From Archegozetes longisetosus (Eukaryota; Arthropoda; Arachnida; Sarcoptiformes; Trhypochthoniidae), in contig JAEMBT020000007.1 in assembly GCA_018873245.2 (NCBI GenBank), positions 11,615,129 to 11,679,128 of the forward strand: a DNA stretch of 64,000 nucleotides, read 5' to 3'. Below, one piece after another: positions 1 to 10,135 of this stretch. Made by a program: the position numbers and the translations under genes. How positions within the stretch are numbered: the first letter of the stretch is position 1; each line of letters opens with the position of its first letter. The notes under the pieces are model-generated. The model saw nothing but the letters and a program-made list of their open reading frames with translations, was not told the origin of the DNA and did no database searches.

Positions 1-473
1 ATATCAGGTAAAAAGGAATCAATCAATATTGTCAAACCTAAACAACCAAAGACAGCTTCGTGGCAAGACATCATTATATCATATCCTACTGTATTCGGTG
101 AGTCAACAACTCAACTTACGATATCAGTTAATAAGTATTGTGTTACCAGTATCAACAAGTAATCAATTAATATGTATACAACTGTTCAGGTTATGTTGCT
201 CATCGCAATCCTGAAATTGGTTCGTGGTATTGTTCGGCTTTGGTCACAGCACTCGCTGATCATGCCTCAAATTTACGCTTAATTGATATTTTACAAAAGG
301 TAAGTGATTTAACTGAAATATTTTGATGGTTTTTGATCATTTTAAATGTTTTAAAGGTAGAGAATGAGGTCCGGGAAATGCAATCTTCAGGCGGGGACAA
401 ACAATCAACCAGTGTTACATTAATTGGATGGAATAAAAAATTATTTTTTAATCCAGGGTTATATAAAAATTGA
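1..473 (+). CDS. Caspase, C-terminal part (p10 small subunit), 3' end of gene
   Basis: Partial gene entering from the left edge. Reading in frame from base 1, three exons fit: 1-97, 190-299 and 357-473, joined by GT-AG introns of 92 and 57 bp. The protein reads ...IIISYPTVFGYVAHRNPEIGSW... and ends LFFNPGLYKN before TGA. This matches the caspase small subunit: the segment usually written as YSTVPGYVSWRNSERGSWF, followed by an amphipathic helix (ALADHASNLRLIDILQKV) and a final beta strand. The catalytic His and Cys lie upstream, outside the window. Caspases are cytosolic cysteine proteases cutting after Asp in apoptosis. Initiator or effector type cannot be decided from this part. The usual SWR of the substrate pocket reads AHR here, with the Arg kept. 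Confidence 0.9.
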
Positions 474-686
474 TATTTTTTGTACTAGATCATTTGCTCA
501 ATTTGTTTACATTCTATTTTTAAAGAAATTTTATACGCAATCTGAAAATCAATCCTATTTAATGTTATATTAAAGATATTTTGATGAACATATAATTTGT
601 TTTTGTAATTGACTTTACTAATACCGGTAAGTTGATTATATAAGCTATTTTATATATGTTCCAGTGCCAGAGCTGAATTATTATAT

Positions 687-1637
687 CTAAAAAGGCAGTT
701 TAAACGGCCATTCTTTATGTTTATCGAGGCCTAAGACATCAAACTTAACATAACGATAATCACGATTCAGTGCATTGATTGCTGTCATGTCATCATCACT
801 TAAGGTGAAATCAAATATATCGATATTGGAAGCGATTCTTTCTTTAGTTACACTTTTAGGAATGGCAGCAACACCTCTTTGTATTTGCCATTTGATGATG
901 ACTTGTGCCACAGATTTTGAATATTTAGCTGCAATTTCTTTAAGCTTTTGATCTTCTAGTAGAAAAGGCAAATGAGATTTACGTCCTCCTTGTCCTAATG
1001 GTGAATATGCTGTCAACGCTATATTTCTTTGTCGACAAAAATTCAAGAGCTTCTCCTGATTCAGATAAGGATGACTTTCGACTTGATTGACAACAGGAAC
1101 GATTTGCGCTACTTTTAACACTCTATCAATTTGTTCGGAATTGAAGTTTGAGACACCAATAGACTTGACTAAACCTAATTTCTTCACTTCTTCCAGCTCT
1201 TTATAGATATCAACGATATCAATATCATTATTGACTGCGATATTTCCATCCGAGTCTTTAGGCATCAGTTCACTGTCATCGTCTTTAAAAGTCATCGGCC
1301 AATGAAGTAGTAATAGATCCAAATATTGAAGACCGAAGTCTTGAAGCATTAGTTGAGCACTTTTGATGACTCGCCCCTTTCCGTACCAAGTCGGCCAAAC
1401 TTTGCTTGCGATAAATAGTTCTTCGCGTTTAACTTTACCATCATTAATGGCCTTATTAATGGCAGAACCAATCTCTTGCTGGTTTTGATAGTAATACGCG
1501 CAATCGATGTGGCGATAACCACAATCTAAGGCATCATTTATCGCACGAGTGATAACACCTTTTTCTGATAAATATGTGCCCAAACCCATGATCGGCATTG
1601 AACTTCCATCATTTAATTCAAGGTTTCGAGAACTCAT
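687..1637 (-). CDS. Aldo-keto reductase, AKR1-like, intronless
   Basis: 316 aa in one exon, the normal length for a (beta/alpha)8 aldo-keto reductase, a cytosolic NADPH-dependent reductase of aldehydes and ketones. The catalytic tetrad is complete: Asp45 and Tyr50 in RHIDCAYYYQNQQEIG, Lys79 in IASKVW, His112 in LLLLHWP. The N-terminal MPIMGLGTY strand and the NADP-binding AAIPKSVTKERIASN motif near the C-terminus are intact, as is GVSNF. The protein starts at the first ATG; codons upstream are not open. Its 3' end converges on the caspase gene (213 bp apart). Physiological substrate is not predictable. The lack of introns, when neighbours have them, could mean an old retrocopy or intron loss. 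Confidence 0.97.
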   Translation of the reverse strand: MSSRNLELNDGSSMPIMGLGTYLSEKGVITRAINDALDCGYRHIDCAYYYQNQQEIGSAINKAINDGKVKREELFIASKVWPTWYGKGRVIKSAQLMLQDFGLQYLDLLLLHWPMTFKDDDSELMPKDSDGNIAVNNDIDIVDIYKELEEVKKLGLVKSIGVSNFNSEQIDRVLKVAQIVPVVNQVESHPYLNQEKLLNFCRQRNIALTAYSPLGQGGRKSHLPFLLEDQKLKEIAAKYSKSVAQVIIKWQIQRGVAAIPKSVTKERIASNIDIFDFTLSDDDMTAINALNRDYRYVKFDVLGLDKHKEWPFKLPF

Positions 1638-2066
1638 TTATAAAAGCGACTTTATTTTCAAATTTGTCAATATTTGCAGGTACTCTTTATACAACTTAAT
1701 GCGTATTCACAAATACAAATATCTGTTTAATCTTATGAAAAAACTAATTTTTATATCTTTGAAAATGTAAAAACAGTTTTAAATTTTTTGTATAAATAAC
1801 ATTAAATAAGAATATTTGTACTTATGGCTGAATAAATTGGTTTGGATTAATAAGTTAAAAAATAAATTGAGAAACTCTAAAATATTAATAGTTATTACTT
1901 CTAGTAGGGAGTGTTGTTTTGGTTATCGCAACCAAACAACACATGCGTAGCAAAGAGATATTTAAACATTTCAAGGATTCATTAAGTAGGGATTCGTTGA
2001 TAACAGGACAGTTCAGATAAAAACCATTCTATTTTGATGTCTTAGTTGAAAAGCTGAAAATGACAA
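1638..2066. other. Spacer between AKR promoter side and bHLH 3' end
   Basis: Non-coding, AT-rich. It should hold the AKR promoter and the bHLH 3' UTR. The only marked structure is a near-perfect hairpin at 1911-1942 (listed separately). Confidence 0.6.
1911..1942. repeat. Near-perfect inverted repeat (hairpin)
   Basis: Arms GTGTTGTTTTGGTT and AACCAAACAACAC around a 5-base loop ATCGC, with one extra T in the left arm. Lies about 275 bp upstream of the AKR start codon and 125 bp past the bHLH stop. Function unknown; could act in RNA 3' end structure or be a dyad protein site. Confidence 0.7.
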
Positions 2067-3626
2067 TCAGATAAAAGTTTGTGGTATTGGCTCTGAATCA
2101 TTTGTTTGTATGATCCCTGAATACATTTGCGAAATAGATTGAACTGGAATATACTTTCCACTGGAACTCAAGAAATCCAAAAGTTCTGTTTCATTAATTT
2201 CGTCAATCAGTTCGTTAAAAACTTGATTGCAACCAATAACAGCATTGATTTGTTGATTACGATCGAAATGATGGTTGATTCCAAGTTGATCAGTAGTGGG
2301 CTGTATGAACTGAAAATCGTCTTTATAGTCCAACGATTGTAAACATTGATCTGAAAAATTGAGAAAGTTCAGGACAATATAAGAACCAAATATAAAAACA
2401 ATTGAAAGCCTGACACTCTCACCGATATTCAAACTACTTATACAAAGATCCTTGACTTCAATGCTTTCGAGATCTTTAGACAATTCGACATCTCCAGTAC
2501 ATCGATCCTCAATAGCTTGAATCAATTCTTGTTTGGATTCAGTTTTGACGTCTTTAACATTAAGTACATCCCCGGATCCCTTTTCGTCAACCATTAAGTT
2601 CATAATTCCTGGCCAATCATTGCTAGTAGAGTCACTCCAATCGAGTTTTCGGCGACATTTGATTGGTCGCGACTCAGTACTTAAGCTGAAGCTTTTTTTC
2701 TTCCTGTTCATCGATTCGTTGAGATCTTCTATTCTGTTAACAGAAGTCAAATGATAGTGAAAATCGTCACAATGAGAACCGGCAGAAGAAGAATCAAACG
2801 AAGAATCGGTCAAATATGTCAATGAGCTCATTGTCGTCAGCGGAATATTAGTTGAAAGATATTCGACCAGATCAGTGGTCAAACAATCTTTTCGTTCAAT
2901 TCTATGATTCAGATATGATTTGAATGAATTGCTTTCTTCAGGCATTTTTACGCAATATGTTTGATAACATTGTTTTATAAATTCGGGATTAGGGCTACAA
3001 TACAACTGATTATTATTATCATCTCTTCTCGATTGTGAACATTCGGTCACTGATCCTTTCACTTGACCCATTTCTTCATAGTTATCTTCAATTGAATTCA
3101 TATTCAATGCGATTTTGGCCAACATTTCAATTTTGTTGTAATTGTTTGAAAGGGAATCCATTTCGTGATTAGCGGAACTGTCTACAAATGATATTTGATT
3201 GTCATCAGTCTTGCTATTGTTGCTATGATTTAATTGATGTCCTTTTTCCATTAAGTCAAATATATTCTTAATTTGGTCCAAACTATTGCCAAAAATAAGG
3301 TTATTTGTACACTTGTTGGTCAACTTTGTGACGTGCGATTCTTTGTCTATAATGAAATTGATGGTAGACTTAAGAATGTCGATTCGTGACAATCTAATGA
3401 GTTTTCCCCTTTTATTAATTCTACCATTTGGTTCAATTATTGCCTTGAGAGCATTGAACCCGTTATTCAAATTCATTCTCCATTTGGCATCAGATAATCG
3501 ATGTTTTAAAGCATTTACTCTACAATTGTTGGCTTTTTTTAGACCAACTGTCGAGTCAATTGTTGAACTCTTTTCTTCGTTAAACCGATCGATTCTTGAG
3601 CTCATATTTGGATTCATTTCTGACAT
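2067..3626 (-). CDS. Divergent basic helix-loop-helix (bHLH) protein, two exons
   Basis: The frame is open over 519 codons from the ATG at 3626. However, 2351-2422 (72 nt) begins GTGAGAG, is T-rich and ends TTTTTCAG on the coding strand, so it is very probably an intron that is a multiple of three and has no stop. Exons are then 3626-2423 and 2350-2067, giving 495 aa. Residues about 41-95 resemble bHLH: a basic stretch, helix 1 WRMNLNNGFNALKAII, a K/R/N-rich loop, then helix 2 LIRLSRIDILKSTINFI. The rest is Asn/Ser-rich low complexity. The basic region is unusual: the usual RER before the helix reads SDA, so E-box binding may be altered. Likely a nuclear transcription factor. I cannot assign a subfamily, and the call rests on one domain. 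Confidence 0.65.
   Translation of the reverse strand: MSEMNPNMSSRIDRFNEEKSSTIDSTVGLKKANNCRVNALKHRLSDAKWRMNLNNGFNALKAIIEPNGRINKRGKLIRLSRIDILKSTINFIIDKESHVTKLTNKCTNNLIFGNSLDQIKNIFDLMEKGHQLNHSNNSKTDDNQISFVDSSANHEMDSLSNNYNKIEMLAKIALNMNSIEDNYEEMGQVKGSVTECSQSRRDDNNNQLYCSPNPEFIKQCYQTYCVKMPEESNSFKSYLNHRIERKDCLTTDLVEYLSTNIPLTTMSSLTYLTDSSFDSSSAGSHCDDFHYHLTSVNRIEDLNESMNRKKKSFSLSTESRPIKCRRKLDWSDSTSNDWPGIMNLMVDEKGSGDVLNVKDVKTESKQELIQAIEDRCTGDVELSKDLESIEVKDLCISSLNIGESVRLSIVFIFGSYIVLNFLNFSDQCLQSLDYKDDFQFIQPTTDQLGINHHFDRNQQINAVIGCNQVFNELIDEINETELLDFLSSSGKYIPVQSISQMYSGIIQTNDSEPIPQTFI
2351..2422 (-). other. Probable stopless 72-nt intron inside the bHLH ORF
   Basis: Good donor (GTGAGA), polypyrimidine tract and TTCAG acceptor on the minus strand. 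Length divisible by three with no stop codon. If retained it would encode a hydrophobic stretch that looks like a membrane segment in an otherwise hydrophilic protein, which supports it being intronic. Confidence 0.75.
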
Positions 3627-4849
3627 CAATATATGATTAAAATTAAATAATAAATCAATTAACGAATATTTAGTTACGAAATGAAATCTTTTTATTTATT
3701 TGTTTGATACGAAATCAAATTTGAATTCTTTCAATCTTCCAGACTATTAGTGGCGTAGACCTTCATTTTAATCAATCAATATTGATCATTACTTCTTATT
3801 ATTGTAATCAAAACACTTTTAATAAGTATTTAAATGCATATGAACACTTAAAAAGAGTTTAAAAATAATGAAATATCAATTAAACGGTTACATAAAAGTT
3901 CCGCCACTTATGACTAGCAGACAGTCTGTCGCCAAGCGTTACAAATTGCGCCAAAATAATTGTCATTTTAAATATGAATCAAAACAATTAATACAATGCA
4001 AAAGATTGCAAGTCTTACCATACAATACTCCTTCTGATCAATACTTCTTCCGGTTCTCATTGAAGGCACGAATAAATTATGTTAAATTGAAATTAATTGT
4101 TATAATGTTGGACTCACCTCGATTTGCATAATAATTAGGTGCCACAAACAGCTAAACTGAAGGTCATGGGCTTAAGTCTTACACTCTTATTTGCATTTTT
4201 GCTAAGGCTATCATTTTTTCAAAGGTCTTATTGTATTGAAAATACCGTTAATTATCGCTTATACTGAAGTGGATCTCATTTTAAGCCTATCAATGTTGTT
4301 TCGGTCAATATTACTATAGGAATTGTTAATTCAAAATCTGATTAATTATCAATTTATTGAAGTGTTTGTACAAACGTCAATTTGCATTTTATTTAATTTC
4401 ATTCATAAACTTGTTATTCATAATTAATTTAGCCAAAAAATAATAATTCAGATATTAGTCAGTTAAAATATTGACAAATTGATTGAGATATCAATTGAAA
4501 GTCAATTTGAAACTAAATTTAGTCATAAACAATAGAATGAAAGTCAGTTTGATTGTCTTTTCATTAATTAAGCATTTCTGAAATACATATTCATATTTCG
4601 ATAACTTTTCAATACAAAATGATAGAAATAATATATTTTATAAATTGATAGAAAGTTTGTCAAATCGAATGAACGGTTGTGAAAAGTCAATAACTTGTTT
4701 AAACATATATTCAATTATTTATTAATTACTTTATAGACAAAACTTAGCAATCGAATGAATCGATTGTCAATCAAGTTCCTGAAGAAGTCATTCATATTTG
4801 AAAGTATTTATATTGAATACTTGTGAGATTTTAAATAAGTTTTGACTTG
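3627..4849. other. AT-rich spacer upstream of the bHLH gene
   Basis: No gene recognised. A short open stretch on the plus strand at 3868-4131 has no recognisable domain and looks like chance. The first few hundred bases presumably contain the bHLH promoter. Confidence 0.5.
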
Positions 4850-6380
4850 ATAGCGTTCAAAAAATGGTAATTATCCAAATGTTAATAGTTTTTCGATTTT
4901 TGACAATTTTACAGTTAGAACTAAAACAAACACAATTAATAATATAAGTCAATCTAAAGCTAGAGTTTTGAAAGAGATTTCAGATATAATTGAGCTCAAA
5001 ATAAAAGAACTCCAAAATTCCGAAAATTGTGCAAAAGCTAGAAACTTTGGTGTAGAATAAAAATAACGTTCAGATTTGGATCTGGTATTCATGAGATATT
5101 CTGATGTTTTATTGACTCCTATTATAAAAGTAGATGTCTAGTTTTTATTTTCCAATACAATTACTATTTTACTGACAAAGCTGTGACAATTTGTGAAGCT
5201 TCTAGTAAATACTGCTAAAACTAGAGCTCTATTTTCATGTAAATCAAGATCACTTGAAATGATTTTTTAGTGAAATATTATGAGAATATCGATGAACAAC
5301 AGAATATTCGATCGAGGCTTAATGATTAAGTTACCGAAAAATATTGGTTCAAAATGCATTAAGACCACAAACATTTGGCACAGGTTTTAGAGAATTGAAA
5401 GCTAGCTCTTAATTATAGGCATTTAATAATTGGCAAACATGTCGGAATAACTGATGAAACCAGTTCAGAAGCTCGTTCTCTGATCAGTGATTATATGATT
5501 CACGTTAGAGACTGCTTGGATAAATCAGAATTAACTCAAAATATACTTCAAAGACTGGTTTCTGTTGCGTCAGACAATCCAATAGTTTTGACACAATTTA
5601 TATCAAATTACTACGAACAGCACGTGACTAGTAGCACAAAGATAGCTGATTAGCTTTCAATGAGAATTCGAGGCATAGAAATTAATCGTTTTGGAAACTT
5701 CTCAGTGATATATTTATTTTGGCAGAATTTGATTATATTGTCAGTACATTCAGCTCTACTGTAAATGAAAAGGTAATAATTTTCTACTTACTCATGCAAT
5801 TAATGTACTTGTTTGGGTCTGTCGCTTTACTTAGTAATTGACGTACTATTGAAGAATCGATATCTCGTTTGCTAGACGTTGTCTCTCATTTTGATCATTC
5901 ATTAACTTGTCCAAAAATAGGAGACAACTCATACAAACGAATTCGATCTGATTGATGAACCAAATGGTTGAGTCAGACTCGTGGGGGGCAATTGCTTCGA
6001 TGCAAGCAATACAACTGATGGTCAGCTTCACAAGTGACACGCTTCATATAAGATGATTGAAAACATTCAATTTACAGATGAATGATAAAACATTTTATTT
6101 GACTCTTGCAAAAGATTTTAACTTTTATTATGTCGTTTTGAAACTCATTTATAATTATAACAAAAGGCATTTCTATAAATCTTTATGTTCATTCAAATAT
6201 TTTCTTATTTGACTGATTCAGTTATTACTGTTTGTCCACGGAAATGACATGAACTGGTCTTCAATTCTATTTAGCTTTTGGTGATGACCTATAGGTTTTC
6301 CAAAGATCCAAATATGTCTATCTTCAATAGCGCTGTCACATTTTTAGACCTCAGAAGAGGACAAATAATGATCAAAGGAG
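4850..6380. pseudogene. Block of degenerate coding-like segments, family unknown
   Basis: Several short open stretches have protein-like composition but are separated by stops. Plus strand: about 4850-5060 (a helical Lys/Glu-rich segment including KARVLKEISDIIELKIKEL) and about 5395-5653 (about 85 codons, including EARSLISDYMIHVRDCLDKS and SVASDNPIVLTQFISNYYEQ). Minus strand: about 5846-6040 (CIACIEAIAPHESDSTIWF and a second Cys-x-x-Cys) and about 6230-6370 (IWIFGKPIGHHQKLNRIED, faintly kelch-like). I recognise no family. They may be exons of a decayed gene or pieces of mobile elements. The change of strand argues against one gene. Confidence 0.3.
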
Positions 6381-6512
6381 GACCTTTATGTGGAAAATTC
6401 AGAATTCTGAATCATTAGTTTTATTGAATTAAAACTAGCGCAGAATATAATAGTGATAATAGTTCTAATTAATGCCTGACTTATCCATTACGGTGAATGC
6501 CGGCAACCAGGA

Positions 6513-6943
6513 GGTGCTGACACTGTCTTAAAACGGAAACCTCAGTAACTAAAAGTTTGGGTCAATTATTGCATAATTAAGTTATATCTAATAAATTATT
6601 GGTTTAACATATTTACGATTGCCTTTTATATCTTCAAATTATATTTATGACGCTGAGATCAGTCAAACCAATCATTTGGTTTACTCAAAACAATTTGAGT
6701 CATAAAGTCATAATGGTCATAGGGTTCATAGTGATCATAACAGTTATGATTCAAATTGTTTTGTGTAAACCAAATGATTGGTTTGACTGATCTCAGCGTC
6801 ATAGATATAGTTTCATGACATAGTATAGAGCTTTGAACGTGTTAAACCAATGATTAGCCGTTTTGTTAAATCTAACTTAATTACGCAATAATTGACCGCT
6901 GTCCTCAAATTGAATCGTCTACTTTTAGGACAGTGTCAGTACC
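6513..6943. mobile_element. Foldback MITE-like element, about 431 bp
   Basis: Long inverted repeat. Outer ends match as GGTGCTGACACTGTCTTAAAA on the left and the complement of CTTTTAGGACAGTGTCAGTACC on the right. Middle sections (GTCAATTATTGCATAATTAAG against CTTAATTACGCAATAATTGAC) also pair. The inner arms at about 6646-6705 and 6747-6803 are nearly perfect (ATGACGCTGAGATCAGTCAA against its complement). No coding capacity. A clear target-site duplication is not visible. Confidence 0.8.
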
Positions 6944-8162
6944 CAACAACAGCAAGTAATAGCTGTGACGTCTTTTTATTTGATTTCACAGTTTTTGATA
7001 GAGGTTTGTTTTCTTACTATATCATAACTCGCTGCGCATCATATAATTGATGTCAAAGTTCATTTAGTTATATTTTCTCAAAAATTTCGCATGTTTTGTT
7101 TGATTTTATACAGGGCGGACATTTTAAAACCGAACCCAATCCAACATCAAAACTTTTTACTCATACTTTCTAAAGAAAAGTTTTATCAAAAGTTCAATAT
7201 TAGAAGGGCCAATTTGAACATATATTAAACATAAATCTAGGATAAGAATGAATAAAAACGAAAATGGTGTTCACAACAGTCGAACATACTGTGTGGTCGC
7301 CATCGCCACTTTAGCTGAAGAAGCGCTACCGCAAGAAGTGGTTTTAAAAGCTTAACTAAATTAGCCTGAAACTCCGCAGAAATACAAGCAGAACCAATAT
7401 AAACATGATTTCATTATCATTATCTTTGGACATGGATCAGTTGATTGTGATAATGAAATCACACTTGCACTAATTTTCCTCAAACATTGGATGATCTGAA
7501 AATAAATATTGAAAATGAAACTAAAAAAGTAACTATAGAAAGTTGGTCAATGTCTCTGAAAGTATGATTCAAAGAGCTAGGCTCTGTTTGGAGAATAACG
7601 ACGGACACTTTCAGCGTTTACTATAAATTCGGGAGTCGACCATTTGACTTACCGACCGTTTTTTTGGATTAGTTTGGATTATTTTGGGTTGGATTAGTTT
7701 GGGTTGGGTTGGGTTGGGTTGGGTTGGGTTAATTAAAATGATTGTTAGGTCAAATTGTCGGTAGGCTAAGTTGTCCGGCTCCATAAATTCAAATATACGT
7801 TTTTATACTCTTTTGTAATTTTGTTCATAAAATGACAAAAAAGTACATTTTGAGTTAATGTCTTTTATTTAAGTATAAAGTAGTTAACCTTTTTTTGATA
7901 GGAATTACAACTAAAACGTTATCACTAACGACACAGTTCAGCTTTAAAATGTCCAATATGTAATTGGTTTAGCGAATTTTTTTTGTTTATTCGTCAATAA
8001 ATAGACAGTGACCTTGTGATTTTTCCTATATTCATCACCTGATCCCAAAGTTGAACATGAGCTGGAATTACATAGAAATAAGGTTTCATACACATTTATA
8101 AATGCGTATAATTTCCTTGTTTAAGTGTTACGTCCTATATAAAATCCAATTGCCTACTCAGC
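6944..8162. other. Spacer with pentamer repeat, otherwise featureless
   Basis: No gene recognised. Contains the TTGGG repeat (listed separately) and a small inverted repeat near 7405-7465 (TGATTTCATTATCA and its near complement). Confidence 0.5.
7666..7730 (+). repeat. (TTGGG)n tandem repeat
   Basis: Six perfect GGGTT units at 7701-7730, preceded by degenerate GGATTAG/GGATTATTTTGGGTT units from about 7666. TTGGG-like pentamers are known variants of the arthropod TTAGG telomere motif, but this is a short internal array and could be an ordinary microsatellite. It is flanked by roughly complementary sequences containing TTACCGACC on the left and GGTCAAATTGTCGGTAGG on the right, so it may lie inside a small palindromic element. 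Confidence 0.85.
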
Positions 8163-8988
8163 ATATGAGGCTCAATCCTAGAAAACAGCATATCTCAGGC
8201 AAACATATAATGTATAAAATAATGCCAATCACCGACTTCGTGACACTTTCTCAATAGGTTTAATGTGGATCCTCTTATCAGTTTTGGGACACTAGAGGAT
8301 TTTAATCTAATTCACATATCATTGATAAAGGATTCAATTTTTCAAATTTAAGCTCATAAACAGCTTTCTCTCATTGATGGATCATTGTGACCACTGCTTA
8401 TTCTAGTAACAAACTTTTTCATTCAGTATTAGAGGTTTCTTCTGTCTAATATTGAAAATTTCAGAACTGCACAACTTTTAAATCGTTGTAAATGTAAAGA
8501 AAATTGTATCAAAAATTATATTTGCAAACTTAATAATAAGTTATGCACAGATTTTCGCTCACGTTACGCTCAAAAATGCAATAAGTTCGTTTAATATTAT
8601 ATCTCAACATAAACATTACTTTTCTTATGTTAAGAACATATTTCATAAAATATTTTACATTTCTACTAATTTTATTTTTAAAAAAGCTATACAAACACTA
8701 ATAAATAAATAAAAGTTTGATTAAGACCTTATTTACATTGAATAGCATTATCATTTTCTATCAATGAGTTCAATCTACTTGTATAGAAAATGTTTTAAAA
8801 TTTTTAAAAGTATTGGTATATCATTTACAGTAACATTTGGTTTGATGGCTAATCTTCTGATTCTTCAAAACTGATAAGAGGGTCGCTTAAACTTATCGAG
8901 AAAATGCCGTCAAGTCCATGATTAGAATTATTTGATACATTTTTATGTTTGCCTGAGATATGCTGTTTTCCAGGATTAAGCCTCATAT
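8163..8988. mobile_element. Diverged foldback element, about 826 bp
   Basis: Terminal inverted repeats of about 45 bp: ATATGAGGCTCAATCCTAGA... at the left and ...CCAGGATTAAGCCTCATAT at the right, sharing AAACAGCATATCTCAGGCAA in complement. Similarity continues inwards with gaps (CCTCTTATCAGTTTT near 8272 against AAAACTGATAAGAGG near 8866), giving arms of about 170 bp. The centre is AT-rich and non-coding. Probably a non-autonomous DNA transposon. Confidence 0.75.
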
Positions 8989-9712
8989 ATTTGTTGTGTT
9001 TTCTGAATAAATCCGTTATTTTAATTTTGTTTTTAATTAATTATTTAAAATTTTATTTAAGAAGTTTAAATAAAGTTAAAAGGGTGATCAAATGCACATA
9101 CCCGCCCGACCGCCTCGAAAAACTTATTCTGCATAAGGGGCGAGCGTGATTCTCCCAAAAGGGAGGGAAACGTACGGAAATGAATGAAAATGAGTGAATG
9201 AATCGATAATGACATAATCCCTCTAAATATTCAATTTAAAGTCATTAACATTATATATTCGTATTAGATATTAAAAATTGTGTTTATAAAGTACATTAAA
9301 TTGAATTTATGCTCTTAGTATTGTTTTATTCTATAAAATTCTAATGTTCTATTCAAGCCTTTTCCATGATTTTTTAGATGCTATTTAACGCGCCTAAAAC
9401 CATATTTTAAGGTATTAAATTCCTGTTTCTATTAATTATTATATGAGAAAATTTGTTTTTATTTGTTATTACAAAAAGTGACTATTTACTTTGTTTCAAA
9501 TATTTTTGTTATAATTTAAAACCGAATAAATATTATTACTTTAGCATTCTACTGAGGTGTGATTTACACATTCCTATCCATTAAATGATTGTATTATAAA
9601 TTATGTTTTATAAAATCTTTTTTAAAAACTGATCTAAAATAATTTAGACGTGTAAAAAACTAAAGAAATACGGTTTAGACATCACATAAGGACAGATTCT
9701 GTTTAGGATTTA

Positions 9713-10135
9713 TTGAGCGCCCCCAGAACTCTTTCAAGTGTCTCGGAAACATCTCATGGGTGGTACTATGCATCTTCTGGAGTATCTCTATCTTTAGATG
9801 TGACCGAAGGGACTCGATGGTCTGAGTATTAGATCCAGTTTGAGGACCCACGAAGAAATGTTAGTGATTAACGGTTTGGTGCTGATAACTTTTCTAACTT
9901 AGGGTTCTATACGCACTCCACTTGTCAAAGGTAAGAGTATTGAAAGTTTAGCATTCTCTTCGAGTAGATCGCAATGTTGTGTATTCGCGAATCGTTACAT
10001 TGCTAAGTTCTTCTAGTGAATGTCTTGCACTGTGTGGCGCTACACTTGACGCAAACCTGAAGATTGCCAACGCTCAGCAAAAGATTATGCTCTTGAAGGA
10101 AAGAAACACACGTTTCTTCTGTGGCAATAACTGCG
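9713..10135 (-). pseudogene. Merlin/IS1595-type (ISXO2-like) transposase pseudogene, internally deleted
   Basis: On the minus strand, 10131-10010 reads VIATEETCVSFLQEHNLLLS... followed by C-x-x-C and a third Cys, like the N-terminal zinc-binding part of Merlin-type transposases. At 9927-9713 it reads DKWSAYRTLS-stop-KSYQHQTVNH-stop, then FFVGPQTGSNTQTIESL, and ends in HLKEFWGRS. That is the family's C-terminal catalytic block (S-D-x-W-x-x-Y, H-x-T-V-N-H, F-V-D-P-x-T-G-x-x-T-Q-x-I-E, L-x-E-F-x-W-R). Most of the middle catalytic domain is missing and there are in-frame stops, so it is dead. Confidence 0.85.

Noticed and set aside
2351-2422. Transmembrane segment in the bHLH protein
   Set aside because: It coincides exactly with a GT-AG intron of 72 nt, so the hydrophobic run is most likely translated intron.
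6230-6370. Kelch-like gene fragment
   Set aside because: One weak repeat-like motif without neighbours; folded into the degenerate block instead.
9090-9180. Possible tRNA or small RNA gene in a GC-richer patch
   Set aside because: No cloverleaf, no B-box sequence; only a short CTCCC...GGGAG hairpin.
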